Of a stretch of 64,000 bases of DNA, positions 1-23,599 are shown in pieces (the stretch's first letter is position 1; the number at the start of each line of letters is the position of its first letter). Origin of the DNA: Gadus chalcogrammus (lineage: Eukaryota > Chordata > Actinopteri > Gadiformes > Gadidae). The notes under the pieces are model-generated. The model made no database searches, was not told the DNA's origin, and saw nothing but the letters and a program-made list of their open reading frames with translations. The DNA lies in contig NC_079412.1 in the NCBI RefSeq assembly GCF_026213295.1, positions 3,799,813 through 3,863,812 on the forward strand, given 5' to 3'. The position numbers and the translations under genes are program-made.

Positions 1-743
1 TAAAATTGTACCGGGGGCGAAAATTGTACCGGCCTACGTCATCGTTTGTTTACATCCTGACAACCTGACAACCTGCCCTGCAACAGACGACGCGATGCAG
101 AAAACATGTTTCCAAACGACGAAATAACATAATACAGATAGCGGATCGCTATCTGAATTATGATAGATAGCGATAACACTTGTTTTTACTTTATATTTGT
201 ATTGTATTTAATTGTTTAATCGAAACAATAAAGAAAATTGCCCGCGAAACAGGCGATCGCGTCAAATGACGCGTCAAATCACGTAGGAAGGTTCTTGAGC
301 ATTCTAGACTATGAAACCTGCTTAAAACACTCAGTTTACTAGCTAAATTCGATTAAACAATTCAATACAATACAAATATAAAGTAAAAACAAGTGTTTTC
401 TAGCGATCCGTTATCTGTATTATGTTTCAAGAACCCTCCTACGTCATTTGACGCGATCGCCCGTTTCGCGGGCAAAACATTGTCATTTGACGCGATCGCC
501 CGTTTCGCGGGCAATTTTTTTTACTGTTTCGATTAAACAATTAAATACAATACAAATATAAAGTAAAAACAAGTGTTATCGCTATCTATCATAATTCAGA
601 TAGCGATCCGCTATCTGTATTATGTTATTTCGTCGTTTGGAAACATGTTTTCTGCATCGCGTCGTCTGTTGCCGGGCAGGTTGTCAGGATGTAAACAAAC
701 GATGACGTAGGCCGGTACAATTTTCGCCCCCGGTACAATTTTA
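1..743. mobile_element. Foldback element with about 280-bp inverted arms
   Basis: Bases 1 to about 280 and about 465 to 743 are inverted copies that differ at only a few positions. The ends read TAAAATTGTACCGGG and its complement. The element is rich in GATCGC and CGCG words, with a short centre that again holds inverted pieces of the arms. No transposase frame is present, so it would be non-autonomous. The left edge coincides with the window edge, so the true start may lie outside. Confidence 0.8.
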
Positions 744-1195
744 ACGTGACACCGCCACCTACCACACGATCTGGCACATAATTATGCGAACCCTTCCACA
801 GGGGGCAAAGTGCTATTTTGATGCGCGACATCAAACAGCTGATGCGGGATTGTGAGCCATTTTAATGATCTTGTCACCCGATATTCGTTCTACTATTAGG
901 CCTACTATGGCCTTATTTGTTTTAGTGTTAGCCTATTTGAATTAATTACGAAATGTTTTGTGTTCATGTTCTATGTGAAACATAAGTGTTCATGTTCTGT
1001 GTGAAACATAAGTTCAGTAGCCTCTTTGAGTGAATGAAATTTGAAAGCGTGAGTGTGTAGTGAATGAAAAATGTGTGCGTGTATGGTGGGACTATTTTCT
1101 GTATTTGATAAATAAACCCCTTTTCTCTAATAATGCTGCCTACCATATCATTTATGTGGACATTATGCGCTATAGCTTAAAGCCTTTGGCTATAG
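744..1195. other. Unassigned intergenic sequence
   Basis: AT-rich sequence with a short tandem duplication of a 'tgttcatgttctgtgtgaaa' type word near 961-1010. I see no gene, RNA or clear mobile element. Confidence 0.6.
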
Positions 1196-1730
1196 TAGGG
1201 TGACCAGACGTCCTCTTTTTCCCGGACATGTCCTCTTTTCGAGACCTAAAAAATGCGTCCGGCAGGGATTCCAAAAACGTCCGGTATTTTGCCTCGTCGC
1301 AAAAAAAAAAAAATATATATATTATTGTTATTATTATGTTTTTATTTTTTTTTGCCTCGTCGCATATTTGTGTTTCTGGGTCTTTCACATAACCTACTAG
1401 TTATTACCATTGTATATGTCTATGGTTATTACGGCCTTCCAAGTTCTGGAAATGGTATCTCCCTTACGTTCCACCTTCTTGCGCGAGCTGACTGTAGAGA
1501 GAGTCTGTCATTGGGCGACCGATCTCATGTGCTCGTTGAGAAGGTGCCGTGTATAGACGGAATGAAACCCCCACTGAAGTACGTAGGCTCACGATACAAA
1601 CCCCCCCCGTCCCCGTCCCCGTCCCCCCCCCCCCCCCCCCGTCAACAATCTTGCCCGGGGCGCAATTGGACCCCCCCCCCCCCCGCGACGAAGTGTCCTC
1701 TTTTTCACAAACTGAAATCTGGTCACCCTA
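1196..1730. mobile_element. hAT-like non-autonomous element with 8-bp target duplication
   Basis: The ends are TAGGGTGACCAGA and its exact complement TCTGGTCACCCTA. They are flanked on both sides by the 8-base word GGCTATAG (1188-1195 and 1731-1738). An 8-bp duplication and short inverted ends are hAT features. The 535-base body holds poly-A/T and long C runs and no intact transposase. Confidence 0.9.
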
Positions 1731-1738
1731 GGCTATAG

Positions 1739-3110
1739 GCCTACACTTAAATAATTCATTCATCTGTCAAGGCAGTATACTGTTGTATAAACTGTTATAT
1801 GGATATGAATTAATGAGTTTGACGTAAACCAAATTAGGTAACTTGTGTAACATGATAACTAATGAATCAAAAGTCATGCTTCCAAGTGACCAATGTATAT
1901 ATATTTATTGGTCAGTGCGCATACCCAATCGTAGCACATTGTAGGCTACTGGTGGGGAAACACGCCAGCATCTGACAAAACATAATCTGCCAGCTGCTCC
2001 CTGACAAGGGCCGGTTTTGGTGAGAGTCGGGAAGATATCGGATGACTCGCGAAAGGAGATCATCAAACTTTGGCACATAAACAAACCAACGACTCCCACA
2101 GACAAAGACGTCATTCTCGAGGTCGTCTTCAACGAAAAACTTTACTCCACATATTACTCCACCTACTGTTCTGGCGGTAAATTGCTTGGCAACACGCGCA
2201 ACCTAAAAGGGAGCATGAATTGCTTTGAGTAAATTTTGCGCAACAACGTAACACCAACGCTGAAGCATGCAGCCGCCTTAACGCGAGTAAAATGTTGCTT
2301 TACGCGTGTACGCGTCTCATACGCGCGTAAACCAATGGTTCCCTATGGAAAAATTGCCAATTTTATACGCGTCGTACGCGAGTAACGCGCTTGGTGTGTT
2401 CGCACCTTATGACGTCACTCAGCGGCAGCAGCGCACTGAGCGCCGGTAAACGAGGCTACAAAGTACAAACTTTACTTCTGTATCATTACTTTTAGACATT
2501 TTTATACTCGAATAATTGATTCACATGTTAATGTGTAATTTTACAATGCATTGAAAATTTAAACGACCACTCAAAAGGGCACTTTGGTCCTTCGAGGGGA
2601 AAGGGCAGGGGCTCGGGCACCCATAGCCCCCCCCTCTGCACGTGCCTGCAACGTTCAGAACATGGTATTGGGGCATGTGGCATGTAGCAGTATGAACAGG
2701 GACTGGTAGAGCTGATATCACATTGATTAGAGATCATTTCCAATAAATGATCCGTACAATATAATTTTCCCTGGAACATTTGCATATTTATTTAGAATCA
2801 GCAGTGGATTACATTCATGCATACATTGTCATAACTGCTATAATGAAGCATTCTACATTCATGGACTAATGTCAAAAACCAATCCAAACCTTGGACACGG
2901 GTTCAACCTAAAGTTGGAAATAGAGGATTCAAAAAAAGTAAATCCAAGAGAATAACTAGAATAAGACTAATGATGTACGGCATTCCAAACTGGGAGGCTC
3001 CGATTAACTAGCACAACACTGGATAGTGATTTAACTCATTGCTTGTACGCACTTAATCTACATTGCACTTATTCATAGTACTTAATTGTATAACATCTGC
3101 AGTAGCTGCT
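1739..3110. other. Intergenic, repeat-derived sequence without a gene
   Basis: Contains a CpG-rich patch with acgcgt/acgcgc words at 2260-2420, bounded by 'accaacgc' and 'gcgcttggt', probably a Harbinger-type MITE remnant, and a C-rich fragment at 2600-2640. Short reading frames here show no recognisable domain. Confidence 0.5.
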
Positions 3111-3290
3111 AGCATTGCTGTACACAGGGAATGGGTTAGCCTAGCGATTGTTAGTACTTGCACTTGGCTCTATGAACATCTTTACTGTACTGACAGCGAT
3201 ATATTGTTTCACTTCTTATGACAAATGTACTTATTGTGAGTCGCTTTGGATAATAGCGTCAGCTAAATGCCCTAAATGTAAATTGCTGCC
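3111..3290 (+). mobile_element. HAmo/L2-type SINE tail
   Basis: The end of this stretch (about 3232-3285) carries the fish tail with 'gagtcgctttggataa' and 'gctaaatg..ctaaatgtaa' words, shared by HAmo SINEs and their L2 partner. A short related tail in the opposite direction is at 49531-49590. Confidence 0.6.
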
Positions 3291-3559
3291 ATCTACTTGA
3301 GAGCTTGCCTTGTTACAACTCAAAAGGAGAAGTTCAAGTCAGTTTCTTTTTTCTATTAAGGGAAGCAGTTAACATGCACGATGGAAATGAAATGGGACAC
3401 TTCGCTAGATTGTAGACTGTTCCTCAATTACATTCTCCATTTGCACGATTTAGAATTGCATTCTCAGGTTATGGGCTACAACAGTATGAATGACTCATTT
3501 GCAGCCAATTGCAATGGCAAGCCAAAAAATAACTCAATCTGAGAAGGACCTTAAGGTAA

Positions 3560-3945
3560 ATAAAGCTGCAAGTAGCGTTTTACGGGTGCCAAGCCTAAAG
3601 CCGACCAATAAGACCCTGTCAGACCATTAAGACCCTGACACAGACAATTAAGACCGTTTTTGTTTGCATACGGTTGAAAACACTGGAATAGCCTCAGCTT
3701 GGATCAGTTGATGGGCGAACAAAATTTCATGACCGTACGTCAAATGGCTTAGGATGATTCTGAATGGATCATTCTTGCCCATTTCGATGCCACGCCCTAA
3801 TTGAAAATATGTGGTCTCGATCTTGTTAAGAATTTGATTCTAAACAACTTTGGTATTGGACTTAAGCTAATAGGAGACCAATAAAACTAACAATTACAAT
3901 AGGTTGCCTTCACACTTTGTGCTTGCCACCCTAATACTGTAATTA
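3560..3945. mobile_element. Dispersed repeat with 'acaattacaatagg' end, copy 1
   Basis: This stretch and 4975-5470 share an order of words: 'tcttgttaagaa', 'tttgattctaaa'-like text, then 'aacaattacaatagg' and 'gtgcttg'. It is a common kind of fish interspersed repeat. It starts with 'aaagctgcaagtagcg'. The family name is not known to me. Confidence 0.4.
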
Positions 3946-3992
3946 TGTTCTCCCTAACATCCCTCATTTTCCCTTAAAGTGATTATGTAAAA

Positions 3993-3998
3993 TTTATT
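3993..3998 (-). terminator. Candidate rab44 polyadenylation signal
   Basis: AATAAA on the minus strand, about 165 bases past the rab44 stop codon at 4162. No other strong hexamer was noticed closer to the stop. Confidence 0.4.
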
Positions 3999-4161
3999 TA
4001 AATACAAAACATATTGAGCTAAATGCATGTCTCACATAAGGTCATTTTAAACATGTACAAGAGGAAAAATTACAATTAAATGTATATTACTTGTTAGACT
4101 AACTATAGTCCAGAAATAGGGTTATACATGTCACAACAGCACGATGCTTATCATGGCTTCC

Positions 4162-15643
<11,482 letters not shown>

Positions 15644-15657
15644 TGCATTTCTTCTTA

Positions 15658-15960
15658 CCTAAAGTCATTTGAAGTACAATTAGCGATGCGAGATTGACTT
15701 GAGGTTTTCATAAACTACTCACTGATGCAAATATCTGGACTAACCCAACTCGAGACGTAGATATTGTTGGGTTTAATCCCAAATTCCTAATAATGAAGTT
15801 GCAGCCAAATAAGATAAAATAACTTACCAACACAAATGTTCACAGGCTCATGTCATGGAGTCAACTGCACTGGCATAACTTTGCAATGTCACTTCAGAAG
15901 TGCATCAACATAAGGAAGTATCTTGCAAGTGTGCTCATCAATTTCCTGTGTGGTTAAGCC
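15658..15960 (-). promoter_or_regulatory. rab44 5' leader: small intron and candidate upstream noncoding exon
   Basis: On the minus strand a good donor (TTG then GTAAGT, exon end 15828) and an acceptor (TTAG, exon start 15658) define a 169-base intron just upstream of the rab44 ATG. The upstream exon would start somewhere around 15960. Read in the rab44 frame, it has a TGA 12 nt before the donor, so it is noncoding. An out-of-frame ATG sits 5 nt before the chosen start, which could lower initiation. The rab44 leader is only about 100-400 bases from the srsf3 polyadenylation signal, so the two genes are packed head to tail. Confidence 0.45.
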
Positions 15961-16050
15961 ATCAGTCTTTTTTTTCTCCCTGCATTTTCAGGAAACTAAA
16001 ATTATAAAATAAGTTCATGTAGGACACAAGTTATTTCCAACTGAATTACT

Positions 16051-16056
16051 TTTATT
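16051..16056 (-). terminator. Candidate srsf3 polyadenylation signal
   Basis: AATAAA on the minus strand, about 680 bases after the srsf3 stop at 16733. It would give a 3' UTR of about 0.7 kb ending just before the rab44 leader. Confidence 0.45.
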
Positions 16057-16732
16057 GAACTGAGCAATTCCATCAAGACCACCACCTCTTCAACGTCATG
16101 GAATAGGGTAGAAAAAGCAGTTTGGATCAATGTTTAGATTAAATGCAAAACTCAACATTGACAACTTCCAACAGAAATAAGTGACCTTGGTGCCATCTAA
16201 TGGAAGCAGCCGGCAAGTGTTTCATCGATTCAGTGATCTAGCGATTCAGGGTTTTAATCCTTGTGGAATACCACATTTAAGATACATGAAAATAATTATA
16301 CACAAACCGTATTGGTAATTCAGAGGCAACCATCAGTAAAAGATACCCAGAAACAAATTAAAAACATCAAATAACCTTTAATTCGATCAGTTAAACTAAT
16401 GGAACCAAAACAAGGGATGATCATGGAAAGTGAAATCTCAAGATGACATCTCAACATGCAGGGAAAGACAGTAATAACTTTGTATTTGTAATGATTAAGG
16501 AAAAAAAGAAAAAAAGGTTCACGCATTAAGGTACTTATAATCAACTCTTAAATGTTAAACAAAAAAAATGTCCTGAAGTTGAGAAAGAGTCAATTCAAAC
16601 AGATTGTTAATTGGATAGTTTGTCCACAGAGGACAACATGAAGTGATCAATAAAATGAATAAAAAAAAAGCCTGTATAAAAAGTTGAATCCTAACCACAA
16701 GAACAAAGACGCTCAAGTCTTTCGTCGTCCTT

Positions 16733-19700
16733 TTACTTCCTGTCATTCGACCTGGAGCGACTGAATACACAAGAGAACATACAATGATTATAAAATCCTT
16801 ACCAGCAATATACTTTAGATTCAAATTAGTAGAACTTACCTCCTAGATCGTGAGAATGATCTTGAGGGCTTATGGTTCCTTTCTCTGGATAGAGACCTAT
16901 CTCTGCGCCTGTCTCTTGACACAGACCTGAGGAAAGATGAAAAGTCAGTAATGTGCAAGTTAACCATTTCTGTACGATTCTATGCTCAAAGTGCCTAATT
17001 TCCATTCATTATGGATTATAGATGTGACCGGTCAGGTCTTTACCTGCTGCGACTGCGGCTGAAGCTTCTCCTCCTAGGTGATCTAAGTAGAAGGTCAGAT
17101 GAGAAAACATAGGATTTGGGGTGTTATATTACATCTCTCTACACGGAAAACCTCTGGATGTCTGAGAAAGAAAAGGGGCTCCCAAATTAAAAGGTTACGA
17201 CTGCTGCATCTTGACTGAAATGCTTAATGTTTCTTATTCCTTCTTTTTAACAACACGTGGAACCAGGTAATCTAATAGAAAGGGAGCAGGTCAAGCCCTG
17301 ATAATGGGCATCATTATCAGGGCTTGACATTAACCTCTGACAATCAGCGCTCTGCAGATAAAAAAATCTCAACCGGGCAAGTCAAGATGCATTAAGATCT
17401 GAATTCAATAATGAATCCACTGGACCTTTTCCAAATTTTTGCAGTGTACACCTTTATAAGTTAGGATAAAGGGATACAACCAGGTTGAAACTCAGAAAGA
17501 GCTATTGCATTCATAGGTTGAGATTGTGTAACAGCCATGGAATTTTGCATAGTCTAAATCTTAAAAATATTCTCTAGACTATAAAGATATAGGGTTCAAT
17601 CTGACTGGTTAAATGTTGATGGCCAACATTTCTGTAGCCTCATTTAACATAAAAGCTGTTACATTTTAAACTATGGGAAGGACTAACATTTTTTGTAGCG
17701 TATATGAAGTAACTGCTGATGGCCATTGATCAAGCAGTCTTAAAGCCCCTGTAAGCATTAGAACTACAAAGAGCAGGATAAAAGCAACTTACTATTTTTG
17801 GGGGATTTGGACAAGATAGAAATGACGCAAGGAGGCCAGACTGAAGGTGAGGGAGGTCGAATTGCAGAGGCTTTGCCACGTGATGCGAATGTTGGCGATA
17901 TGAAGTGCTGGGTTGGTTGTTGAGGGGATAGCTGGAGATTGTCCCTGCCTTTTAGGGAGTGTAAGCCAAGGGCTGTTCCCGTAGGTAGAAGTATTCAGTA
18001 TAGGACAAAAAAAAATAAAGATGCCGATTGGTCGATAATGTGTGGTGGGCCGCTGTCGACTGAGTAAAGGTTGGAAGGAGGAGGAGGAGGAGGATGCTGG
18101 GAACCGCATGCTCAGGAACCATAAGGTTGGCGGAACCTGAAGACCGGCGGTGCGCCTGGCTCAGGTGAAAACACCAGCCAAGCTGACTGGGAGACGGTGG
18201 TCAGCAGTCACATGATGCTGAAAGAGGACTAGTTGACTGACTCAGGGGGTGGTGAGAAGCGTGGTGGTGACTCTGCAATGGGGTTCAGTTTTATTAATAT
18301 AGATGGCAGCTTAACTGAGAACAAAATTTACATGTGTAGAAAAGTAAATATTAAGGTTACCTCATGCCAATAATACAATTGCCTCAGGTTGCCTTTTCAA
18401 TAGCTAATTGTTGGTTTTAAAGGCTTATCTTTGCCATAACATTTTTTACCATTTAAAATGCCTGTGACAGCATTGACATTACGTTAATCTTTTAGTCGGC
18501 CTTTAAAAGGTGACGGTGTAGATTTAAGTGCCATCTAGTGGAATGGACTTGGCAAAAATGGAATATAGCCGAGTATATTTAATTTGTATAGAATCCGTTC
18601 AGGTAAGAATTGTATCGTCTTCATTATCTTAGAATTAGCCCTTTATATCTACATAGGGAGCTGGTCCTCTTCCAAAGAGCACGCCATGAGTCTACAGTAG
18701 ACAACGGAGAAACGGCTCTAGAGGACACGGTTTTATATTAAGATCATGAATCCTCATGACTACTCGATGTTGTGGAACTGGCCATTAACAGGCCACCCTA
18801 GTTTCACTTATGTAAATTGAAAGAGGTTAGGGGGGGTATTGAGTGGGTTGACCTCTGCCACCACCCTGCTAGAGGACACTTAATCCTAAACACAGCCCCT
18901 TTAAAATGGCCTCGAAACATGATAAAATTATATCAATGTGCAAAACATTGATAACATACTAATTATACAACTATTACTCAAAGGAGCTTACAAATAAATC
19001 TGATATTGGTCCATTTATAATCTTTTTTTCTCTAGACATTACTGAATGTTTTGTGGCAACCAGATCTATGACAACACAGACTGAAAACACAAATTAATAA
19101 TACAGTTTTTACCCGCTGGTGGAAGTCACGTGACTTAAAACAGCCAGTCTTGTGTTCAGACTGGGTACCATGGAGAGATGAGCAGGCAATACTTCATGTA
19201 GGGTACTGAGATTCATCTTGATACGTGACAACATGGGACAAGTATTAGAGTGCACTTTAGGAGGGAAATACTCTACCTGCGTCGTACGGGCGGACTACGC
19301 CGCCGGTTTTCATCCCGTGGGCGACGGCTCCAAGATGGCGGAGGTCCACGGCTTCTGGAGCGCTTTTCCCCATTGGACAGCTCAACGCGGACTCTGCAGC
19401 CACACATGGTCCTGAAACACGCCACACAGTCAGTGGAGAAGCAGACAGACAGCTTAAACCCATAGCTTCTCATAGTTTTGACAGTCTCACCTTCCATCTA
19501 GTTCTCTGACAGCATCAGTGGCATCTCTAGGGTCCTCAAACTCTACAAAAGCAAAGCCTGGTGGGTTCCTGGCTACCCAGACACTGCGCAGGGGTCCATA
19601 GTAGCCAAAGGACCGTTCCAACTCAGTTTTGTTTCCATTGTTGCCCAGGTTTCCAACATACACTTTACAATCAAGGGGGCAGTCTCGAAGAGATGGGTCT

Positions 19701-19818
19701 GAGAGAGAAAGGTTGTGCATGATGGTTAGTCTACAATATGAAAAACGTCTATTCCACTTGACTTGCCATTATGACTATTACGTAAAATAAATCAATTGGG
19801 TTGATACATACCTCCCAT
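16733..19818 (-). CDS. srsf3: Serine/arginine-rich splicing factor 3
   Basis: Coding exons on the minus strand are 19818-19812 (ATGGGAG), 19698-19491, 19411-19277, 17082-17044, 16926-16840 and 16760-16733. They sum to 504 nt, or 167 residues; human SRSF3 has 164. The RRM shows RNP2 (KVYVGNLG) and RNP1 (GFAFVEF) and is almost identical to human SRSF3. The following exons add the linker and an RS domain ending [10 protein letters not shown]. All junctions have GT donors and AG acceptors and match in phase. SRSF3 (SRp20) is a nuclear SR protein that binds pyrimidine-rich exonic sites, promotes exon inclusion and couples splicing to mRNA export. The start exon was chosen over an in-frame ATG at 19720 because TTTCTCTCTCAG before 19698 is a strong acceptor with a 'gactaac' branch site, and the tiny upstream exon completes the frame. 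Confidence 0.93.
16927..17043 (-). other. srsf3: Short intron in the srsf3 RS region
   Basis: This 117-base intron separates the 39-nt and 87-nt RS exons, with a GTAAAG donor and a TCCTCAG acceptor on the minus strand. Splitting the RS domain over small exons fits the known SRSF3 layout. Confidence 0.8.
17793..18272 (-). other. srsf3: Candidate srsf3 poison (NMD) cassette exon
   Basis: Between coding exons 19411-19277 and 17082-17044 lies a 480-base stretch bounded by CATTGCAG and GTAAGT on the minus strand. If spliced after the RRM-linker exon it reads nine further codons and then TGA, which would trigger nonsense-mediated decay. Mammalian SRSF3 has a conserved alternative exon of similar size (456 nt) at this same position, used by the protein for autoregulation. 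The match in place, size, phase and early stop supports the call. The upstream pyrimidine tract is weak, as expected for a regulated exon. Confidence 0.6.
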
Positions 19819-20602
19819 TATTACGTTTCAAAAAGAATGTCGTTCCCAAAGAGCTTATGAGAGATAGGGGGAGAGAAAGGAGGGTCAGTTAATGATAACC
19901 ATAACAAATAATAAAATCCTCAAAGATTCAGTAACACATCATATGAATGCATTATTGTGAGATTAAAGTTAAACACATTTACTGAAATAGGTAGCCTACT
20001 AATCGTAACATGATAATAGTCCTAAATCCACCTGGACACAGAAGTTAATATTTTTCTCAATTCTTCAGGAGTGTAAAATAAATGACCGTGCTACCTACTA
20101 TGAAAAAACATGATCCGAACCGTTTGTAAAAACGTTATGAAGTTTGCTTTTTAGCCGCACCGGTAGTACAATTTAACAACGGTGATAAGGACAGTGTGCT
20201 AATGGAGGCTAGCGAGTTTCAGATTAGCCATCTTCCGGTTAGTTTTTGCGCCAATGCAGCGAACACGGTATTAAGTGAACATCAGCGTTAGGTGACTGCT
20301 TTACAACATATATTGCTCAATTCAACAACGCCGTTCAACTTCATTTGTAATGGCTGAATGAAAACGGTCGAGCAGACTCCGGTCGAGCTAGCACGTTTGT
20401 GCTATCGCTAAGCTAACGTTTTGGCTAACACAAAAAAAGACATGGCGGTGTCACTAAGTAGTAGGCCCATCGAAATATGTTACGCATACAACTAATATCC
20501 AGACTTCAATTGCAACTAACCATAATTAATAAACAAGTAGACCACTTTACTCGGTTAAATATAAGGGTATACCCGAAAGATTTCAAGAAACAAACAAATT
20601 AC

Positions 20603-20820
20603 CAGCAACTGTGTCGTCGCCTGCCTTGTCGGGTGCTGCCTCCGGTTATTCTCTGAAGAGAGGAAAGAGGCTGTCGTCATGCTCCCGCCCATCCCCCAAC
20701 TTAACACGGAGGGGCCAACAGCGCCGCCTGCCGGACAAGTTGTACCACTGCAGTCCTAATGGAAGGTACTGCTTGGGTCGGTTAGTGAATGAGTTCGGCC
20801 GACCGCAGGTTTATTGTTGA
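20603..20820 (-). promoter_or_regulatory. srsf3: srsf3 noncoding first exon and CpG-containing promoter region
   Basis: On the minus strand a GC-rich stretch ends in a donor (TTGCTG then GTAATTT) at 20603. About 750 bases downstream is a pyrimidine-rich acceptor that begins the 42-base exon 19853-19812 carrying the srsf3 ATG. This fits an untranslated exon 1 as in other SRSF3 genes. The transcription start is not visible from sequence; the upper limit given is approximate. Confidence 0.5.
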
Positions 20821-21949
20821 CATTGTCTGTTTCGAGATTTTAATCACACAACAGCAATCCTCTCGTACGTTTTTTTAGGGTTAGCCTTGATTCTGTTCAA
20901 TGTCATTGCGTTACGTTTCAAGTCACGCATTGAGTGGGATGAAAACGCATCCAGTCAAACCGGATACAGTATTTTGAACGTCATAATGTAATGATTAATT
21001 ACGGAGTAGCTGTAGCGCTCACATGATCGGGTAGGCCTCTGGGATTTTGGGAAATGTTTACTTTAGTTGAGTCACTCGTGGGCATCGTTGCGCTGTGTCA
21101 ATCACGTGACATCCTCCCCTGCGCTCTCGCCAAGGCGGGAGATGACAAGAGTTGCGTGAGATATAAATAATAATAATACATTTAATTTAGAGGCGCCTTT
21201 CAAGACACCCAAGGTCACCTTACAGAGCATATAGTCATCATTCAAAACTATGTAAAACAGACTATGCTGTATATCGGCAGAGAATAGCTGTGTTCGAAAT
21301 CGTTTCCTATCATGGATGTAGTGCACTAAATAGGGTGCACGCCATTTTGTAGGGTGGTGGAGGAGCAAGGTACGTGTTATTACTCTGTTTTCTGGGAATA
21401 CTTGACGCAAGCAGAAACCAGAAAACAAGCCGTTTTTTCGTTTTTTCGTTTTCACAAGAAAACAAAAATCTAAATTTCAGTTCGTTTATTCGTTTTTTGT
21501 TTCTTACTGAGCGAAACGAATATACCACTCAATATCTGGTTTCCGCCGGTGGGCGGGTCCTCTTATTGGCTAGCGTGCTTCATTGCCCTGTGCTCTTCAT
21601 AATAAAAGTTCTTCCGTTTGATAATGTCGACAAAAATATTACTGTATTATAGACACTAGCAGACACAGAGGACCACACCACCCACAGTCAAGACTGACAC
21701 GGCTTCAAATAACAATAATAGTATTCATAATCATTTGAAAATGAGAATTTATGAAGTAATGATGACTTCAGTGCAGTTGATGTTTAGCCACAGTTAATAC
21801 ATGCAGAGCAGACCTGCGATCGCTGGCTGCTGATTTCCTCACAGCCTGACTTCACATCAAAGGAGCTGCGATCGCGGGCTGCTGATTTCCTCACAGCCCT
21901 ATGAGGAATACAAGTGATTACAACACATTTCTGACAGCTGAACATTGCG

Positions 21950-22738
21950 CAGGGCTCTCCGTGAGACGCACGCAATTCAACCCATTCACACGCCACACAA
22001 CGTGCGCCTCTATTTAACAGTGGAAGGGTAGGAATCAAATGCGTCCGGGTGAAATTTCAAAATCGTCCGGGATTTTATTAAAGCCTCAATACATTTTCAC
22101 ATTTAATTTGCGTTGCGTTCCTCTGGGTCTGTCGCAAACGAGTTGGGCTACGCCCTCCCCTACTCAGTTCTGTTCGCTTTGCATTGGTGGAAGTGAGTAG
22201 GGGGAGTGGTTAAGTAAAGCCTTCAGATTGGACGGTTTGACTTTAGAGTTACCGTCATGTTTTGTATTATTTTTTTACCATTATTGTTTTATAGGGACAA
22301 ACATTAACACATTTCTCCATTCTCCTGCAGGGGATTGATAAAGTTCTATCTATGTAACAGAAGGAAACACTTACTCATACTCCATCAAATATTCATACTC
22401 ATACTTTGCACACTTTACCACAGCATTGGCCTACTGAATGCCACAGATATATTTTTAAGCATTGGACTGAATGCCACATAAATATAATGTATGTTTTGCA
22501 CGTTTGCAACGTTTAAAAGTTCAGGGAAAAGTATATGCCTCTACTGGTGTTGCTTAGGCCAATATCCTTTTGAGGCAGTGTTGTTTCTGAATATTAGTGT
22601 TAAGGGCCAATAATGCCTACTATCATACATTAGTCACCATGTCTGTGGACAACTTTGTATGCAGTCACATATTAATATATCCCCCCCCCCCGCCGACAAA
22701 ATCTCACTCTGAACTCAGTTAAAAAATGGAGAGCCCTG
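21950..22738. mobile_element. hAT-like element nested in the foldback left arm
   Basis: The ends CAGGGCTCTCC and GGAGAGCCCTG are perfect inverted copies. The word CATTGCG stands on both sides (21943-21949 and 22739-22745). The other arm of the foldback keeps the empty site, which proves the insertion and its limits. The direct repeat reads as 7 bases, one fewer than usual for hAT. The body includes 'gcgtccgg' words and a run of C at 22680. Confidence 0.88.
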
Positions 22739-23599
22739 CATTGCGCATCTGTTGACCTTTATCCATTTACAGTAAACAGATACTTTTTTCTTGCTGGAAG
22801 ATATTTTATATTGTTTTCATATTATTATTTACTGACAGTGATTACAGAATGCGACTGTGTGTTATATTGAAAGCGAGGCTGGGTGTGCCTATGAATATGG
22901 GCTACAGTGAGTTTTTTAAGGTGCTGTACAAGCAAATCATATTGACTACTCTGTACAGTGACAAAGAGTGTACAGTAACCTACTTCATTCAATATTGAAT
23001 AGGCTACTGTAGCCTACACTATGTACAAATGGTTTTGCTCTTTGCTCATGGCAGCTGTGGCAGTCATTTTAACATGTCAGCAGGCAAGCTTCACTCATTC
23101 CAGGATGTATTATGCTTCGTCATATAGCCTACTTGGAACGTGTTTTGAAATGGATCTATAGTAGCCTATAGAAATTTGCCAGCTGGAATACAAAGCAAAC
23201 TCTCCTTCAAATGCACATTCATGGAAGTCTTGTATTGTCATCCCCAAATAATGCTGCAATGTAATAATATACATCTTTAAATGCACAATAATGAGTCATT
23301 ATTTTTATTATGACTTATCAAAGATTTTTATTGGCTCCCAGAATGCAGGTCTGTTAGTGACTCCCAGTATCTCTAAAAACAGACTGGGAGAGCATTCAGT
23401 TACTGGGCTCCTTTACTGTGGAGCCAGCTCTCCCCATGGGTCAGAGAGGCAGACCCCCCCCCCCCCCCCCCTCACCTTTCGCACCTTGTAGTTTGGCCTT
23501 GGCGCCTCGCAGTCTCTGTGTTTCCATATATTCTCCACAGCTCCACCCCCAGTCTGAACCAACTGCAATTTTTCCCCTTGGTTTTCCTGGGAGTTTTTA

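Noticed and set aside
1905..2232. Overlapping 71-75-codon frames on both strands
   Set aside because: No recognisable domain; the sequence is near a TE remnant and has no splice or start support.
15700..16800. cdkn1a expected between srsf3 and rab44 by human gene order
   Set aside because: No p21-type CDK-inhibitor motif was seen on either strand; the space is srsf3 3' UTR and rab44 leader.
17792..18109. A 105-codon minus-strand frame in the srsf3 intron
   Set aside because: It overlaps the proposed poison exon but is in no srsf3 frame and has no homology known to me.
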